Positions 5,438 to 5,776 of a DNA stretch of 5,776 nucleotides are shown here, one piece after another (within the stretch, counting starts at the first letter, position 1; every line of letters begins with the position of its first letter). The position numbers and the translations under genes are program-made. The DNA is from Flavobacteriales bacterium (GTDB lineage Bacteria; Bacteroidota; Bacteroidia; Flavobacteriales_D; Sanyastnellaceae), in assembly GCA_015660615.1 (NCBI GenBank), contig DQKQ01000144.1, positions 1 through 5,776 on the forward strand, given 5' to 3'. Below the pieces are notes generated by a model. That model saw only the letters and a program-made list of their open reading frames with translations. It was not told the DNA's origin and did not search any database.

Positions 5438-5776
5438 TTAAATCCAAGACAAGAATAACAAGATATCTTGAACGCTTACAACCCCATCACCATTAAGGTC
5501 GCCCTGAGGACAATTAGTGCATCCATAATCACTCAATAAATCCAAAAAATCTGATACCGTAAACAATCCGTCATTGTCGTAATCTCCCAATTGCTGACAA
5601 GATCCGTCGTCGAAGTTAGCGATTGGATTGAAGTTGATTGCTTCAGATAGTGTACAGCCAAAGACTGTTAGGTTGTTACTAGAAAATGTCAATCCTTCTC
5701 CAAATTCAATTGCGTGTCCAGTTTCAATTTGAGTTTCGGCTAAGATGTTTATTGTACCTTCTAGTGATGTAGTACC
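5438..5776 (-). CDS. C-terminal end of a large secreted protein with dockerin-like tail (runs off the right edge)
   Basis: The frame is open through the right edge and 112 residues of the C-terminus are visible; a TTG at 5692 is only an internal leucine codon. The first 30 or so residues (INILAETQIETGHAIEF at 9-25) look like beta-strand repeat material of extracellular proteins. Next comes a cysteine motif running from GCT at 40-42 to DDGSC at 56-60, a pattern I know from secreted proteins of marine Bacteroidota. The tail has two canonical EF-hand-like repeats, DYDNDG at 65-70 with Asp76 and DLNGDG at 93-98 with Asp104, separated by a GCTNC segment at 85-89. The tail resembles that of the GH16 protein encoded downstream on the same strand, 109 bases away, although the base composition here is AT-rich. 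The main function lies outside the window and cannot be named. Confidence 0.85.
   Translation of the reverse strand, partial: GTTSLEGTINILAETQIETGHAIEFGEGLTFSSNNLTVFGCTLSEAINFNPIANFDDGSCQQLGDYDNDGLFTVSDFLDLLSDYGCTNCPQGDLNGDGVVSVQDILLFLSWI

Overview
The window looks like chromosomal DNA from a free-living, probably marine, member of the Bacteroidota (Flavobacteriales-like). The signs are an AT-rich backbone, starts without clear Shine-Dalgarno sites, and secreted proteins ending in paired Asp-rich EF-hand-like (dockerin-like) repeats. One of these also carries the GCT...DDGSC cysteine motif that I associate with marine Bacteroidota. The assignment rests on protein style only and is not certain.

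Left part (1-1995, minus strand): a two-gene operon, transcribed leftwards. It holds a CoA-acylating methylmalonate/malonate-semialdehyde dehydrogenase (MmsA type), followed after 24 bases by a class III omega-aminotransferase that runs off the left edge. Together they would deaminate an omega-amino acid such as beta-alanine or 3-aminoisobutyrate to a semialdehyde and oxidise it to acetyl-CoA or propionyl-CoA. The aminotransferase also resembles taurine aminotransferases.

Middle (1996-2347): an AT-rich divergent intergenic region with a perfect 7-bp inverted repeat inside a regular set of AAAGTG/CACTTT boxes. To its right (2348-3974, plus strand) are two genes overlapping by 14 bases: a fold-type IV (BCAT/D-amino acid aminotransferase-like) protein and a small sulfotransferase-like P-loop protein. 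From memory, plants carry these two domains as one fusion protein (Arabidopsis 'branched-chain-amino-acid aminotransferase-like' proteins), so this looks like the unfused bacterial form of a conserved system of unknown function. By eye alignment the aminotransferase-like protein lacks the usual PLP lysine (Asn167 in its place) and the usual PLP-N1 glutamate (Thr200).

Right part (4015-5776, minus strand): a secreted GH16 beta-glucanase whose jelly-roll is circularly permuted as in the Fibrobacter succinogenes 1,3-1,4-beta-glucanase. It is followed by a Cys-rich E-set-like domain and a dockerin-like tail. Upstream of it is the C-terminal end of another large secreted protein with the same kind of tail. 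The GH16 gene and its leader are clearly more GC-rich than everything around them, with fairly sharp edges near 4019 and 5402, which suggests transfer from another genome. The 40-bp convergent gap at 3975-4014 and the 109-bp gap at 5329-5437 show no convincing terminator. No RNA genes, CRISPR arrays or insertion sequences were seen.
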